Shown: piece after piece, positions 26,307 through 35,099 of the stretch
Position numbering within the stretch: the first letter of the stretch is position 1
Layout: each line of letters starts with the position of its first letter
Assembly (NCBI RefSeq): GCF_000019785.1
Contig: NC_010524.1
Coordinates: 496,001-560,000 of the forward strand
DNA length: 64,000 nt
Reading direction: 5' to 3'
DNA from: Leptothrix cholodnii SP-6
GTDB taxonomy: Bacteria > Pseudomonadota > Gammaproteobacteria > Burkholderiales > Burkholderiaceae_C
Made by a program: the position numbers and the translations under genes
Notes under the pieces: generated by a model
What the model was told of the DNA's origin: nothing
The model's database searches: none
What the model saw: the letters and a program-made list of their open reading frames with translations, nothing else

Positions 26307-28430
26307 TCAGTACATCACCCGGTTCGTGAGCCGGATGTTGTTGATCAGCAGTCGCCGGTTGACGTCGGCACGATCGATCGGCTCGACGCCGTGAAATGAC
26401 CGCTCCGTCTTCGGAAAGGCGAGCAGCCGGTTGGGCAGGAAATCGACCCGTCCGACCTGATCGAATTTCGCGTGTGGATAGTGAGGGCCGCCCCAGCAGG
26501 TGAAGTCGGCTTGTTTGGGCCGGTAGAGCGACGTGCCCAGTTCCTGCATGGAGGTGTCCGACGGCAGATAGAAGAGGAACGTCACCAGCCGATGTGGCGC
26601 ATCGGTGTGCGGTCCGATGGCGTAGCGGGTCTGGTCGTTGACCAGCAGCGCATCGCCACGCACGTTGAGTTGGCCTTCGGCCCGCTGCACGGCGGCGATG
26701 CGTGGTTCCAGTGCTTGGTGGAACTTCTCGACAAACGCTTGCAGGAATGTGTCGCTGTACATCCAGTCCGCGAGTTCGCGCCAGAAGCGCGCCTGCTCCT
26801 GGCTCAGACGGGCGAAGTCGCTTTCTTCAAAGAGCGTGGTCATGCGCTCCTTGTAGTTGTCCTTGCCGACACGTCCGGTTTCGCTCAGCGGCCGCATGCT
26901 CGACAAGGCCGGGAACTGGCGCAGCATCTCGGCGTAGTAGTCGGGCGGGAACACGTCGTCGATCACCGCATGCGGGAACGGCGCGTCGGTGACCGGCGCC
27001 TGCGCAACCCGCTCCAGCACGTGGTGCAACACGTCTCGGGCCCGGCTCGACATCGGCAGCCTGAGCGTGGTGCGCTGGATCAGTTCGACCTTCTTTTCAA
27101 GCTGGCGCGTGAAGATGAACTCGCCGACGCCCTCGAAGGCCCCCGACGCCCGCAGAGCGCCCTGGGCCTGCTGCGGGTCATGGCTGAAGCCGAGTTCATG
27201 CAAGGTCTGGATCACCTGCCGGTGTTCGTCCAGATGGGTGTTGAGTTCGACCAGGACGGTCTTGACCTTCGGATCGCGCAAGGTGGTGAGTGCCCCCGCG
27301 ATCACCTTGTGCTCGAAGCCGTCGACGTCGAGCTTGATGTGGTCCGGAACGGGCACCGATCCGGCGCTCACCAGCTGGTCGAGCGTGACGCTGAATGCGC
27401 CCTGGGCAAAGGCCGAGCCGCGCGGCTTGAGATCGAAGCCGACCTGCTCGCCAAACGAGTGGCACGAGCCGCCCGGGCTGAAGTCCGACAGGTACAGCTT
27501 GTCGGCGCCACTGGTGTCCGACAACGCGAGCGGGTAAGCCACCACCCGGCCCGACAACCCATTCAAGGCGATGTTGCTGTTGAGCAGGGCGTAGTTCTGC
27601 GACTCGGGTTCGAAGGCATGCACCTGCACGCCGCGGCAGACCGCGCCGAACACCGAGTACATGCCCACGTTGGCGCCGACATCGACCAGTACCTCGCCGC
27701 TCTTCATCTGCTTGAGCCAGGCGATGGTGTCGGGTTCCTTGGTGAAGAGGCTTTCGACACGCCACTGCGTCATGCGGTTGGGCGTGTGGAACTTCAGGCG
27801 CTTGTCGTCGACCAGGATGCTGGTGACCGTGGCGGCCGCGTCCGGGGTGGCTGTCTTTGCCGGTTTGGACGGGTTTGCGGGCTGGGGCAGGCGGAAGCCT
27901 GACAGGTCGAGATCCTCGGCATGTAGCGCCTTCAGGATCAGGGTGAACTCGTTGCCTTCTTCTTCGCGCACATCGACGATGTCGAAACGCGACAGGAAGT
28001 GCTCGCGCCACCATGAAAACGGTTGAATCGTCAGGTGGGCGTTGCGGCCGTCAGCCAGTTTCTTGACGGCCGGGCGTGTGGCCACCGTGATCAGTGCGGC
28101 CTTCTGCGTCACCCGGCACAGGTCGTCCAGCACGTCGTCGATGCAGTCGGGCTCGACATGTTCGAGCACGTCGGTGCAGACCACCACGTCGGCAGGTTTC
28201 GGCTCTGCGCTCAACTCGGGAATGGCCGGGTCATAACCTCGCACCTGGCGTGCCGCCAGTGCCGCGGCCAGGGTCTGCTTGCCGCAGCCGTAGTCGAGGA
28301 TGTCGCCGGCCTTGACCCGATCGGCCAGTGCGGCGACCACCGGTGCCCAGCGCTGTCCGCTGGTGCCGTAGTCGGGGCGATCGGCATGCAACTGGGCGTT
28401 GAGCTGTGCGTAGTGGGCGGTGATCAGCAT
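26307..28430 (-). CDS. Three-domain protein: methyltransferase + FkbM methyltransferase + 2OG-Fe(II) oxygenase-like
   Basis: 707 residues. Domain 1 (about 1-170) is a class I methyltransferase with ILDYGCGKQ (44-52) and CTDVLEHVEP (85-94). A Pro/Lys/Ala linker spans 180-200. Domain 2 (about 205-445) is FkbM-type with VDVGANVGMYS (249-259), FEPES and IKLDVDGFEHKVI. Domain 3 (about 480-707) has the iron-ligand set H608-T-D610 ... H680 and R692/R693, matching 2-oxoglutarate/Fe(II) hydroxylases of the prolyl-hydroxylase type. FkbM enzymes O-methylate glycans and small molecules. The gene follows the pilin gene, so modification of the pilin or its glycan is plausible. The ribosome binding site is poor; the start at 28430 keeps domain 1 whole. 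Confidence 0.85.
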   Translation of the reverse strand: MLITAHYAQLNAQLHADRPDYGTSGQRWAPVVAALADRVKAGDILDYGCGKQTLAAALAARQVRGYDPAIPELSAEPKPADVVVCTDVLEHVEPDCIDDVLDDLCRVTQKAALITVATRPAVKKLADGRNAHLTIQPFSWWREHFLSRFDIVDVREEEGNEFTLILKALHAEDLDLSGFRLPQPANPSKPAKTATPDAAATVTSILVDDKRLKFHTPNRMTQWRVESLFTKEPDTIAWLKQMKSGEVLVDVGANVGMYSVFGAVCRGVQVHAFEPESQNYALLNSNIALNGLSGRVVAYPLALSDTSGADKLYLSDFSPGGSCHSFGEQVGFDLKPRGSAFAQGAFSVTLDQLVSAGSVPVPDHIKLDVDGFEHKVIAGALTTLRDPKVKTVLVELNTHLDEHRQVIQTLHELGFSHDPQQAQGALRASGAFEGVGEFIFTRQLEKKVELIQRTTLRLPMSSRARDVLHHVLERVAQAPVTDAPFPHAVIDDVFPPDYYAEMLRQFPALSSMRPLSETGRVGKDNYKERMTTLFEESDFARLSQEQARFWRELADWMYSDTFLQAFVEKFHQALEPRIAAVQRAEGQLNVRGDALLVNDQTRYAIGPHTDAPHRLVTFLFYLPSDTSMQELGTSLYRPKQADFTCWGGPHYPHAKFDQVGRVDFLPNRLLAFPKTERSFHGVEPIDRADVNRRLLINNIRLTNRVMY

Positions 28431-28474
28431 GGCGTGGAGTCAGGAACCGGGATGTGCGATTGTGCTGCGCGGAA

Positions 28475-28506
28475 ACAAAAAAGCGGCCGGATCGCTCCGG
28501 CCGCTT
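28475..28506 (-). terminator. Intrinsic terminator of the pilin gene
   Basis: On the minus strand an 11-bp stem, AAGCGGCCGGA with TCCGGCCGCTT (plus-strand 28481-28491 and 28496-28506), closes a four-base loop and runs into TTTTTTGT. It separates the pilin transcript from the downstream three-domain gene. Confidence 0.93.
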
Positions 28507-28536
28507 CGGCATTGGGCTTGAGGCGCCGTGTGTGCG

Positions 28537-28947
28537 TCAGTCTTGGCGGCAGGACGACGGCGAGAGGTTTTCCGGGTTGACCGTGCAGGACCAGACAACG
28601 GTGTTGGCCGAGGCGTTCCAGCTCGGTACCAGCGTCACGGTGACGGCCGTGCCACCGAATTCGGCTGTGGCGCCGACGATGACGATGCCCGTGGCTGCCA
28701 CCGAAGCTGAAGCGACCTTGCCGGCGGCACCCGGGGCCGTGATGCCCGAGACATTGATCGCACCGGCGTTCTGCGAATTTTCAGTGACGGCAGTACGGGT
28801 CGAGCTGGCTGCGAGCAGCAACTCCGAAACCTTGGCGCGCAAGGTGTAGTCACGGTAAGCGGGCAGCGCAACTGCGGCCAGGATGCCGATGATCGCGACG
28901 ACGATCATCAGTTCGATGAGGGTGAAACCTCGTTGGATGCTCTTCAT
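28537..28947 (-). CDS. pilA: Type IV major pilin (PilA/PilE type)
   Basis: 136 residues from ATG 28947. The short basic leader MKSIQRG is cut before [20 protein letters not shown], with Glu5 of the mature protein present. This is the class III signal peptide and N-terminal helix of type IVa pilins. The C-terminal loop is closed by two Cys (WSC ... SSCRQD). Many Ser, Thr and Ala residues in the middle offer O-glycosylation sites. It has its own sigma-54 promoter and terminator, which suits a highly expressed structural gene. A longer frame to 28971 is unlikely because GAAGGGAAG lies just upstream of 28947. Confidence 0.95.
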   Translation of the reverse strand: MKSIQRGFTLIELMIVVAIIGILAAVALPAYRDYTLRAKVSELLLAASSTRTAVTENSQNAGAINVSGITAPGAAGKVASASVAATGIVIVGATAEFGGTAVTVTLVPSWNASANTVVWSCTVNPENLSPSSCRQD

Positions 28948-29010
28948 GTGCAACTTCCCTTCGGGGACCAAAACAAGAGGCCTAGATGTCTAGGTGGGTA
29001 GGCATAGTAA

Positions 29011-29026
29011 TGCAACAGCCGTGCCT
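29011..29026 (-). promoter_or_regulatory. Sigma-54 promoter of the pilin gene
   Basis: Minus-strand sequence AGGCACGGCTGTTGCA matches the consensus TGGCACGNNNNTTGCA at all but the first base, with GG-N10-GC spacing. The start would be near 29001, giving a leader of about 54 bases to the pilin ATG. RpoN/PilR control of pilA is the known pattern. A 6-bp-arm repeat, CCTAGA/TCTAGG at 28981-28994, lies in the leader. Confidence 0.8.
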
Positions 29027-29112
29027 GTTTTTTGGCCCTTGAATTGGGGGTTTGGAGCCTCCCGATTTGATAGATCCGGCCAAATCCCACGGATCGGTTG
29101 CCAGGTTCTGAC

Positions 29113-30858
29113 CTAATTTGTCAGGGCTTTCAGTGCGAGTGCCAATTCTCGACACGTTTGTGCCCAGTCGCCCGGCGCAGGTTGTCGGAAGATCCGGGAG
29201 CTGGGATACCAGGGCATGCTGTTTCGACCGGCGGTGTAGCGCCAGCCGGGAGCGTGTGGTGTCAGTACCCATACTTCCTTGCCGATGGCGCCGCTCAGGT
29301 GGGCGACAGCCGTGCAGACGGTGATCACCAGATCCAGTGAGCAGACCAGTGCGGCCGTTTCGTCGTAGTCGACATGGGCCTCGGGAAAATCATGGATGCG
29401 TACGCCATGCAGTTGCTCGAGCTGAGTCAGTTCGGGCGAGTAGTTGCCGTACTGAAGATTGACGAAGTGCACATCGGGCACGTTCAGGATCGGTCCCCAC
29501 GTCTCGGGCTGGATGGTGCGTGCACGGATTCGGGTCCGATCGGTGCCGCCCCGCCAGGACAAGCCGACCTTGAGTCCCGCTCCGATCGACCGGTCGAGGC
29601 GTTCGGTCCATGCCGTTACCCGTTCAGGATCGGCTTTCAGAAAGCCGCTGTGACGCGGGAAATCCTCGTCGCGATTGCGAAAAAAAGACGGAAGGTCGCC
29701 CGACGGAATTTGCCACTGCGGCGTCCGGCAGCCCGACAGCCAGTCAGCTTGGTTGCGTCGCTGGGTGGCGATGACTTCAACCTGAGGAAACGAACGCTGG
29801 AACAGCCGACCCAGTCGGGGGTCACACTCCAGGATGACATGCCCCATCCGACTGGACAGATCAGGGGTGCAGGAGGCGAACATGATCTCATCGCCGAGCC
29901 CTTCGTCGGCCAGCACCAGCAGCGTGTCTTCAGGCGATGGTCGGCCGTTCCAGCGCCGGAACGGCATCGGTCGGAACGGCGAGGCGCCTGCTGCAAAACG
30001 GGCTGAATAATTTGCCCATCCCTGCTCCCATCTGCATTCAAGTAGATCGAGCTGGCACAGGTACCAGCGCGCATGGTGGTCGCTCGGGGATCGTGTGATC
30101 ACCTTCTGGAATACCTCGCGAGCGCCCGCGTAGTTGCCCGCGTGCTGGTAAGCGCAGCCCAAGTTGAGAAGCAGGATGTTGGATGGGTTCTCGAGCGAGT
30201 GCAGCGCCTCTTCGTACGCCGTGATGGCTCGTGTATCCTGATCTAGGCGCAGATAGGCGTGGCCCAGTCCGGTGAGTGCATCGGCGCTGGCGGATCCGTT
30301 CAGGCTGGCCTGAAAGGCGTCGCGGGCAAGTTCGATCCGGTTGAGCGCAAAGTGGCATTGTCCGATGTGGAATTGCGCCTTGGCTCGCAAAGGCTCGTTC
30401 GGGGTGACATCGACGCAGGCCAGCAGCGCGGTCAGGGCTTCTTCGTAGTGATCCTGGCGCAGCAGCGTTTCGCCCAGTCGATACCAGGCATCCGCGAGTC
30501 GTGGCTCCAGGGTGACCGCCACATTCAATGCATTGACCGCGGCCGTCAGCGCCGACATCGCCAGATGGCATTCGGCCAACTCGAACTGGACGATTGCCGG
30601 CCGTGCTGCCGTCAGCAGAGCGCGGTCGCAACAGGCGATGCCGTCTTCCGGCTCGCGTTGACGCCGGTGCAATTCGGAGCGAAGTACCAGCAGCGACGGC
30701 TCGTCTGGCGCCTGTTCAAGGGCTGGGAGCAAGCAGGCAAGTGCCGCTTCGAGATCGTTGTCCGCCATCAGCGACAGCGTCTTGGCGACCGCCGGATGGG
30801 GCTCGACCGCCGGGGCTGCAGTCACGGGTGCAGCCTTGCGTTTCCACCAGAACCTCAC
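29113..30858 (-). CDS. TPR protein with C-terminal glycosyltransferase-like domain
   Basis: 581 residues from GTG 30858, which overlaps the stop of the upstream paralogue (GTGA). TPR repeats cover about 30-290 (for example AWYRLGETLLRQDHYEEALT and AREVFQKVITRSPSDHHARW). The C-terminal half resembles GT9/heptosyltransferase-like domains: LADEGLGDEIMFASC, GLSWRGGTDRTR, VNLQYGNYSPEL and TAVAHLSGAIGKEVWVL. It probably adds a sugar, with the TPRs binding the acceptor protein. Earlier in-frame codons overlap the upstream gene and code for shadow sequence. The acceptor is unknown; pilin is a candidate. Confidence 0.83.
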   Translation of the reverse strand: MRFWWKRKAAPVTAAPAVEPHPAVAKTLSLMADNDLEAALACLLPALEQAPDEPSLLVLRSELHRRQREPEDGIACCDRALLTAARPAIVQFELAECHLAMSALTAAVNALNVAVTLEPRLADAWYRLGETLLRQDHYEEALTALLACVDVTPNEPLRAKAQFHIGQCHFALNRIELARDAFQASLNGSASADALTGLGHAYLRLDQDTRAITAYEEALHSLENPSNILLLNLGCAYQHAGNYAGAREVFQKVITRSPSDHHARWYLCQLDLLECRWEQGWANYSARFAAGASPFRPMPFRRWNGRPSPEDTLLVLADEGLGDEIMFASCTPDLSSRMGHVILECDPRLGRLFQRSFPQVEVIATQRRNQADWLSGCRTPQWQIPSGDLPSFFRNRDEDFPRHSGFLKADPERVTAWTERLDRSIGAGLKVGLSWRGGTDRTRIRARTIQPETWGPILNVPDVHFVNLQYGNYSPELTQLEQLHGVRIHDFPEAHVDYDETAALVCSLDLVITVCTAVAHLSGAIGKEVWVLTPHAPGWRYTAGRNSMPWYPSSRIFRQPAPGDWAQTCRELALALKALTN

Positions 30859-32759
30859 AGCGCGTCGCCAGACGGGGCGTCTGCTATCGAATGGCTGGCT
30901 GCTGTCTGCGATGTCACCCACGACTGCGCTTGAGTGAGCACGGCGCTCCAATCGCCGGGCTGCTGCTGCCGGACGAGTTGCAGGCTTGGATACCAGGGCA
31001 TCGACGTGCCCGTATGCAGATAGCGCCAACTGGGATTGCTGGGTACCAGCACCAGACCGGGCTTGCCAAGGGCGCCGGTCAGGTGTGCTTGGGTCGAGCA
31101 CACCGTCACGATCCGATCGCAGGCCTGCGTCAATGCTGCCAGGTCGTCGAGATCGCCGAAGCCCGAGACCCCCGGGTCGATGTGCACACCCAACTCGGAT
31201 CGCACTTGCTCCAGTTCGGCGTCGACGTTCCCGTACTGCAGGCACACCAGTTGGACACCGGTCGGCGCGAGGGCGCTCACCAGTGCCTTGAGTTCGAGCG
31301 AACGTTGCAGCTTGGATGTGGCGGCCATGCCGCCGCGCCACGCGATGCCGACTGTGGGCCTGCCTCCGGGGGCGAGCTTGTCGCGCCAGGTCTGCACGCG
31401 CGCGGCGTCAGCCACCAGATAGCCCTGGTGGGCGGGAAAGTCGGTGGCCCTGGCGCGGAACCAGCGCGGCAGCGAGCCGAACGGGATCTCGTAATCGAAC
31501 GCAGGTAGCTCTGCTGGCCAGTCGAGCAACTCGGCGTTGGCTGCGCGGCCGATCACCCGCGCCTGCGGGAACGAGCGTGCGAACAGGGCCTGCATGCGCG
31601 AGCGGACCTCGATCGTGCACTGTCCACCCAGTGCTTGCAGTTGGGGCAGGCAGGAGGCGAACAGGATGATGTCGCCCAGGCCCTGCTCGGCGTGGACAAG
31701 GATGTGGCGTTGCTGCAGGTCTTCGCCTTGCCATGGCTTGAACGGATAGGGCCGCACCGGCGTGCCCTCGACCCGGCGGCGTGCTTCGTAGAGATCCCAG
31801 GCGGTCGACCACTGGCCCAGCAGGAGCTCCAGTTCGCCGAGCCCCCCTCGGGCGTCGGCGCTGTCGGGGTTGAGTTGCAGTGCCCGGGTGTAGGCCTCGC
31901 GGCTGCGCGTGGGGTCGCCGGTGGCGGCGTGCCGTTTGCCCAAGCCGACAAATGTGCCCACGTGCTGGGGATCGATGGCCGTCGCGCGTTCGAGCGACTG
32001 GCCGGCGGCATCGAAGTCGCCCAGATTCATCTGCACATCTGCGAGCACCACCCAGACCCGCGCGTTGTCTGCCTTGTACTCGGTGGCCTTGCGGGCCGCG
32101 TCCAGGGCGTCATCGAGGCGTTCAGCGCGGCGCAGCGCCATCGCCAGGTTGCTGTATGCCAAGCCATGCTGCGGGCGAATCTCGATTGCCTTGCGCAGCA
32201 GCTCGATGCTGGTGTCGACCTGGCCTTGTTTCAGGGCCACCAGGCCCAGGTTGTGCCATGCGTGCGGGTTGCGTGGATCGCGCTCGATGGCGCGGTGGAA
32301 CTTGCCGGCGGCGTTGCCGAGGTTGCCCATTTCCAGATCAACCAGGCCCCAGTGCGTCAGGATCTCGGCGTTGTCCGGCTCGACCTTGTGGGCAGCTTCG
32401 AGGTGCAGGAAGGCTTCTTCGAGACGACCGATACGCAGAAGCACCAGCCCGAGCCCCTCTTGTGCGCGTGCATGCAAGGGTTTGATCTGCAGGGCCTTGC
32501 GGTAGGCCGATTCGGCCTCGTCATGACGACCTGCTTGCAGCAGCCAGTCGCCCAACAAGGTGTGGCCTCGCAAATCACTTGCATCTCGTTCGAGATCGGC
32601 CTGCAGCGTCTGGATCAGCCTCTTGCGATCGGCAGTGCCGGCGCTGCGAAAGGCTTCGAGCCTGACAGCATAAGGATCTGTCAACAGGGGCTGTGACTCT
32701 GGGGGGACAGCCCGTCGGCGCAGGCTGTGTCCGACTTCCTTGAGCAAGGATCTCAGCAT
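30855..32759 (-). CDS. TPR protein with C-terminal glycosyltransferase-like domain
   Basis: 634 residues. About eight TPR units span 60-330 (LGDWLLQAGRHDEAESAYRK, HNLGLVALKQGQVDTSIELL and so on), followed by a GT9-like region with HAEQGLGDIILFASCLPQLQ, IAWRGGMAATSKLQRS, LQYGNVDAELEQVR and CSTQAHLTGALGKPGLVLVP. It has the same architecture as the next gene and so is a paralogue. They are tandem and translationally coupled. It lies 19 bases downstream of the 111-aa gene. The likely role is protein glycosylation (inference from architecture and the nearby pglL and pilin). Confidence 0.85.
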   Translation of the reverse strand: MLRSLLKEVGHSLRRRAVPPESQPLLTDPYAVRLEAFRSAGTADRKRLIQTLQADLERDASDLRGHTLLGDWLLQAGRHDEAESAYRKALQIKPLHARAQEGLGLVLLRIGRLEEAFLHLEAAHKVEPDNAEILTHWGLVDLEMGNLGNAAGKFHRAIERDPRNPHAWHNLGLVALKQGQVDTSIELLRKAIEIRPQHGLAYSNLAMALRRAERLDDALDAARKATEYKADNARVWVVLADVQMNLGDFDAAGQSLERATAIDPQHVGTFVGLGKRHAATGDPTRSREAYTRALQLNPDSADARGGLGELELLLGQWSTAWDLYEARRRVEGTPVRPYPFKPWQGEDLQQRHILVHAEQGLGDIILFASCLPQLQALGGQCTIEVRSRMQALFARSFPQARVIGRAANAELLDWPAELPAFDYEIPFGSLPRWFRARATDFPAHQGYLVADAARVQTWRDKLAPGGRPTVGIAWRGGMAATSKLQRSLELKALVSALAPTGVQLVCLQYGNVDAELEQVRSELGVHIDPGVSGFGDLDDLAALTQACDRIVTVCSTQAHLTGALGKPGLVLVPSNPSWRYLHTGTSMPWYPSLQLVRQQQPGDWSAVLTQAQSWVTSQTAASHSIADAPSGDAL

Positions 32760-32778
32760 CGTCGTGGCTCGATCGGGT

Positions 32779-33114
32779 TCAGGACTTCTTCTCTTGGCGC
32801 GACATGTAGACCACCAGCGCCTCAGTCACCATCTCGATGAACTTGTCCGGATAGCCCTTGTCCTTGAGCTCCCAGCGCAACGCATTGCCGAGTTTGGCCT
32901 TGCCGATCACGCCCAGATTCCACTCGTGGCTCTTGCTGACAGCCTTGTTGATGACGCTCTCGAGGATGTTCGTCACCGCCTGCGGCGACAGCTTGCGCCC
33001 TTCGCCGGTGGCCATCGCGGGCGGGTAGCGCCGGCTCAGTTCGTTGGCGAGCGACTGCGCCAGCGTCTTGATTTCGGACGACCCGAACAGGCCTTTCAGG
33101 AACGACAGCGGCAT
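32779..33114 (-). CDS. Hypothetical protein, 111 aa
   Basis: A soluble, mostly helical 111-residue protein (MPLSFLKGLFGSSEIKTLAQ at the start, ALVVYMSRQEKKS at the end). No signal peptide, membrane helix or motif was recognised. It begins the leftward unit with the two TPR-glycosyltransferase genes and is divergent from pglL, so it is likely connected with the same process. The sequence is evenly composed and not a shadow. Function unknown. Confidence 0.75.
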   Translation of the reverse strand: MPLSFLKGLFGSSEIKTLAQSLANELSRRYPPAMATGEGRKLSPQAVTNILESVINKAVSKSHEWNLGVIGKAKLGNALRWELKDKGYPDKFIEMVTEALVVYMSRQEKKS

Positions 33115-33235
33115 GATCTCGGCGGCGCGGGGCGCCCTGGAAACGGGGGAAAAGAAGATATCACGCGGCGCGCATCGCCCGGCCGGGCCGGTGTGGCCAT
33201 CGCCGACAATCCCGGCGCACTGTCAACCTGATCCG

Positions 33236-35053
33236 ATGTCCTCCAACTACCCGCCAGTCACGTCGCCGTGGCAGCCCGACGGCATGCTGCTGGCCGCCTT
33301 GTCGGCCGTCGCCCTGCCGATGCTGCTGGCGCCCACCGTCTCGCCCACCTCCACCTTCTTCAACCAGCTGTGCGCCTTTGCCGGCATGGCGCTGTGGCTG
33401 GGGCTGTGGGTCGGCCGCGCGACGCCGGTGCCGATCCGGCGCATGCCGGGTGCCCTGCGCGGCCTGCTGCTGCTGCTGGTGATGCTGATCGTGGCGCAGG
33501 GCCTGACCGAGGCGCCCTTCGGGCAGCGCCTGATGCCGATCGCCACCTTGTCGCTGGGCGCCGCGCTGGCGCTGGCGGCGGGGCTGTCGGCGCAGTCCGG
33601 GCGTGACGATGCGCTGTGGTCGGGCCTGCTGGTCGCGCTGCTGGCGGCCGGGCTGCTGAGCGTCGGGATCTCGCTGCTGCAGGTGTTCGCGCCCACCTGG
33701 ACCGATGGCGTCTGGGTCGCGATGCCGACCACGCCCGGGCGCGCCATCGGCAACATGCGCCAGCCCAATCAGCTGTCGACGCTGCTGCTGTGGGCCTGTG
33801 CGGCGGCGGTGTGGCTGTCGCAGCGCCATCGCTGGTTCCTGCGCGAACTGGCCGCCGTGCTGGTGCTGCTGGTGCTGGCCGACGTGCTGACGGCCTCGCG
33901 CACCGGCATGGTCGGGGTGCTGATGCTGGCGGGCTGGGGCGCCATCGACCGCCGCCTGCCGGGCCGCGTGCGGCTGCTGCTGCTGGCGATGCTGGCGGTC
34001 TACGCGCTCGGCTGGTGGGGCATGGAGCAGTGGTCGGCCAGCACCGGCCAGTTCTTCTACGGCGACGACCAGATCAAGAAGACGCTGCACGGCGACCCGA
34101 GCAGTTCGCGCGGGCGCATCTGGGCCAACACGCTGGCGCTGATCGCGCAGCATCCGTGGACCGGCGTCGGGCCGGGGGCCTTCAACTTCGTCTGGTCGAT
34201 GACGCCGTTCCCGGATCGGCCGGTGGCGTTCTTCGATCACAGCCACAACCTGCTGCTGCAGCTGGCGGTGGACTCGGGCCTGCCGTTTGCTGCGGCGGTG
34301 CTGGCGCTGGCGCTGTGGGTGGCGTGGCGCAGCCGCGCGGCGTTCACGCAGGCCGACGACCTGCGCGCCGGCGGGGCGCGCTGCGCGGCCTTCATGCTGG
34401 CGCTGGTGCTGGTGCACAGCCTGCTCGAGTACCCGCTGTGGTACGCGTATTTCCTGCTGCCGACGGCGCTGATGGCGGGCTGGATGACGGGCCTGGTGCC
34501 GCCGCCGGCGTCCGCCGATCGGGTCGGCGAACTGGACGCCGGGTGGCGCCGGCCGCCGACGCTGGCGCGCTCGGTGTGCGGCCTGGTGTCGGCGCTCGGC
34601 ATGCTGGCGTCGGGCTGGGCGGCGCACCAGTACTACACGGTGGCGGTGATCTTCGAGCCGGACGTGTCGATCGGCATCCCCGAAGCCCTGCCGCAGCGCA
34701 TCGCGCGCGGTCAGCGCAGCATCCTGTTCGGCCATCACGCCGATTACGCCGAGGTCACGATGGCGCCGCAGCCCGAGCAGGTGTTCGACGCCTTCAGGCG
34801 CCCGCTCCATCACCTGCTCGACACCCGCCTGATGACGGCCTACGCGCGGGCACTGGCCGCGCGCGGCGACGTCGAGCGCTCACGCCACGTGGCGGCGCGC
34901 CTGCGCGAGTTCCGCAATCCGGCGTCGGACGCGTTCTTCGCACCCTGCCAGGCCGCCGCGCTGCCGGCCTCGGGCGCTGCGGCGGTGGCGGCCAGTGTGC
35001 CGTTCCAGTGCGAGCCCGATCCGCGCTGGCCGGCCGAGGCGATGCACCCCTGA
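33236..35053 (+). CDS. pglL: PglL-type protein O-oligosaccharyltransferase (O-antigen ligase family)
   Basis: 605 residues with about 10-12 membrane helices. Characteristic segments are IGNMRQPNQLSTLLLWACA, SSRGRIWANTLALIAQHPWT, and the periplasmic FFDHSHNLLLQLAVDSGLPF with its conserved His residues, then LLEYPLWYAYFLLPTA. The MRQPNQL and HSHN motifs and the C-terminal Wzy_C_2-like soluble part indicate PglL and not WaaL or Wzy. It would transfer a lipid-linked glycan to Ser/Thr of exported proteins such as pilin. ATG 33236 is supported by the match of the N-terminal hydrophobic segment; no strong ribosome binding site is visible. Confidence 0.87.
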   Translation: MSSNYPPVTSPWQPDGMLLAALSAVALPMLLAPTVSPTSTFFNQLCAFAGMALWLGLWVGRATPVPIRRMPGALRGLLLLLVMLIVAQGLTEAPFGQRLMPIATLSLGAALALAAGLSAQSGRDDALWSGLLVALLAAGLLSVGISLLQVFAPTWTDGVWVAMPTTPGRAIGNMRQPNQLSTLLLWACAAAVWLSQRHRWFLRELAAVLVLLVLADVLTASRTGMVGVLMLAGWGAIDRRLPGRVRLLLLAMLAVYALGWWGMEQWSASTGQFFYGDDQIKKTLHGDPSSSRGRIWANTLALIAQHPWTGVGPGAFNFVWSMTPFPDRPVAFFDHSHNLLLQLAVDSGLPFAAAVLALALWVAWRSRAAFTQADDLRAGGARCAAFMLALVLVHSLLEYPLWYAYFLLPTALMAGWMTGLVPPPASADRVGELDAGWRRPPTLARSVCGLVSALGMLASGWAAHQYYTVAVIFEPDVSIGIPEALPQRIARGQRSILFGHHADYAEVTMAPQPEQVFDAFRRPLHHLLDTRLMTAYARALAARGDVERSRHVAARLREFRNPASDAFFAPCQAAALPASGAAAVAASVPFQCEPDPRWPAEAMHP

Positions 35054-35099
35054 GGCAGGGCGAGTCGTCCGAGAAACAGACACCTTGGGAGGAAGACAG

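Noticed and set aside
30859..31341. N-terminal extension of the second TPR-glycosyltransferase
   Set aside because: This stretch lies inside the upstream paralogue in another frame; GTG 30858 overlapping the upstream stop is a much better start.
33161..34813. 550-codon open frame on the minus strand
   Set aside because: Antisense to pglL; extreme Arg/Gln/His content typical of a shadow.
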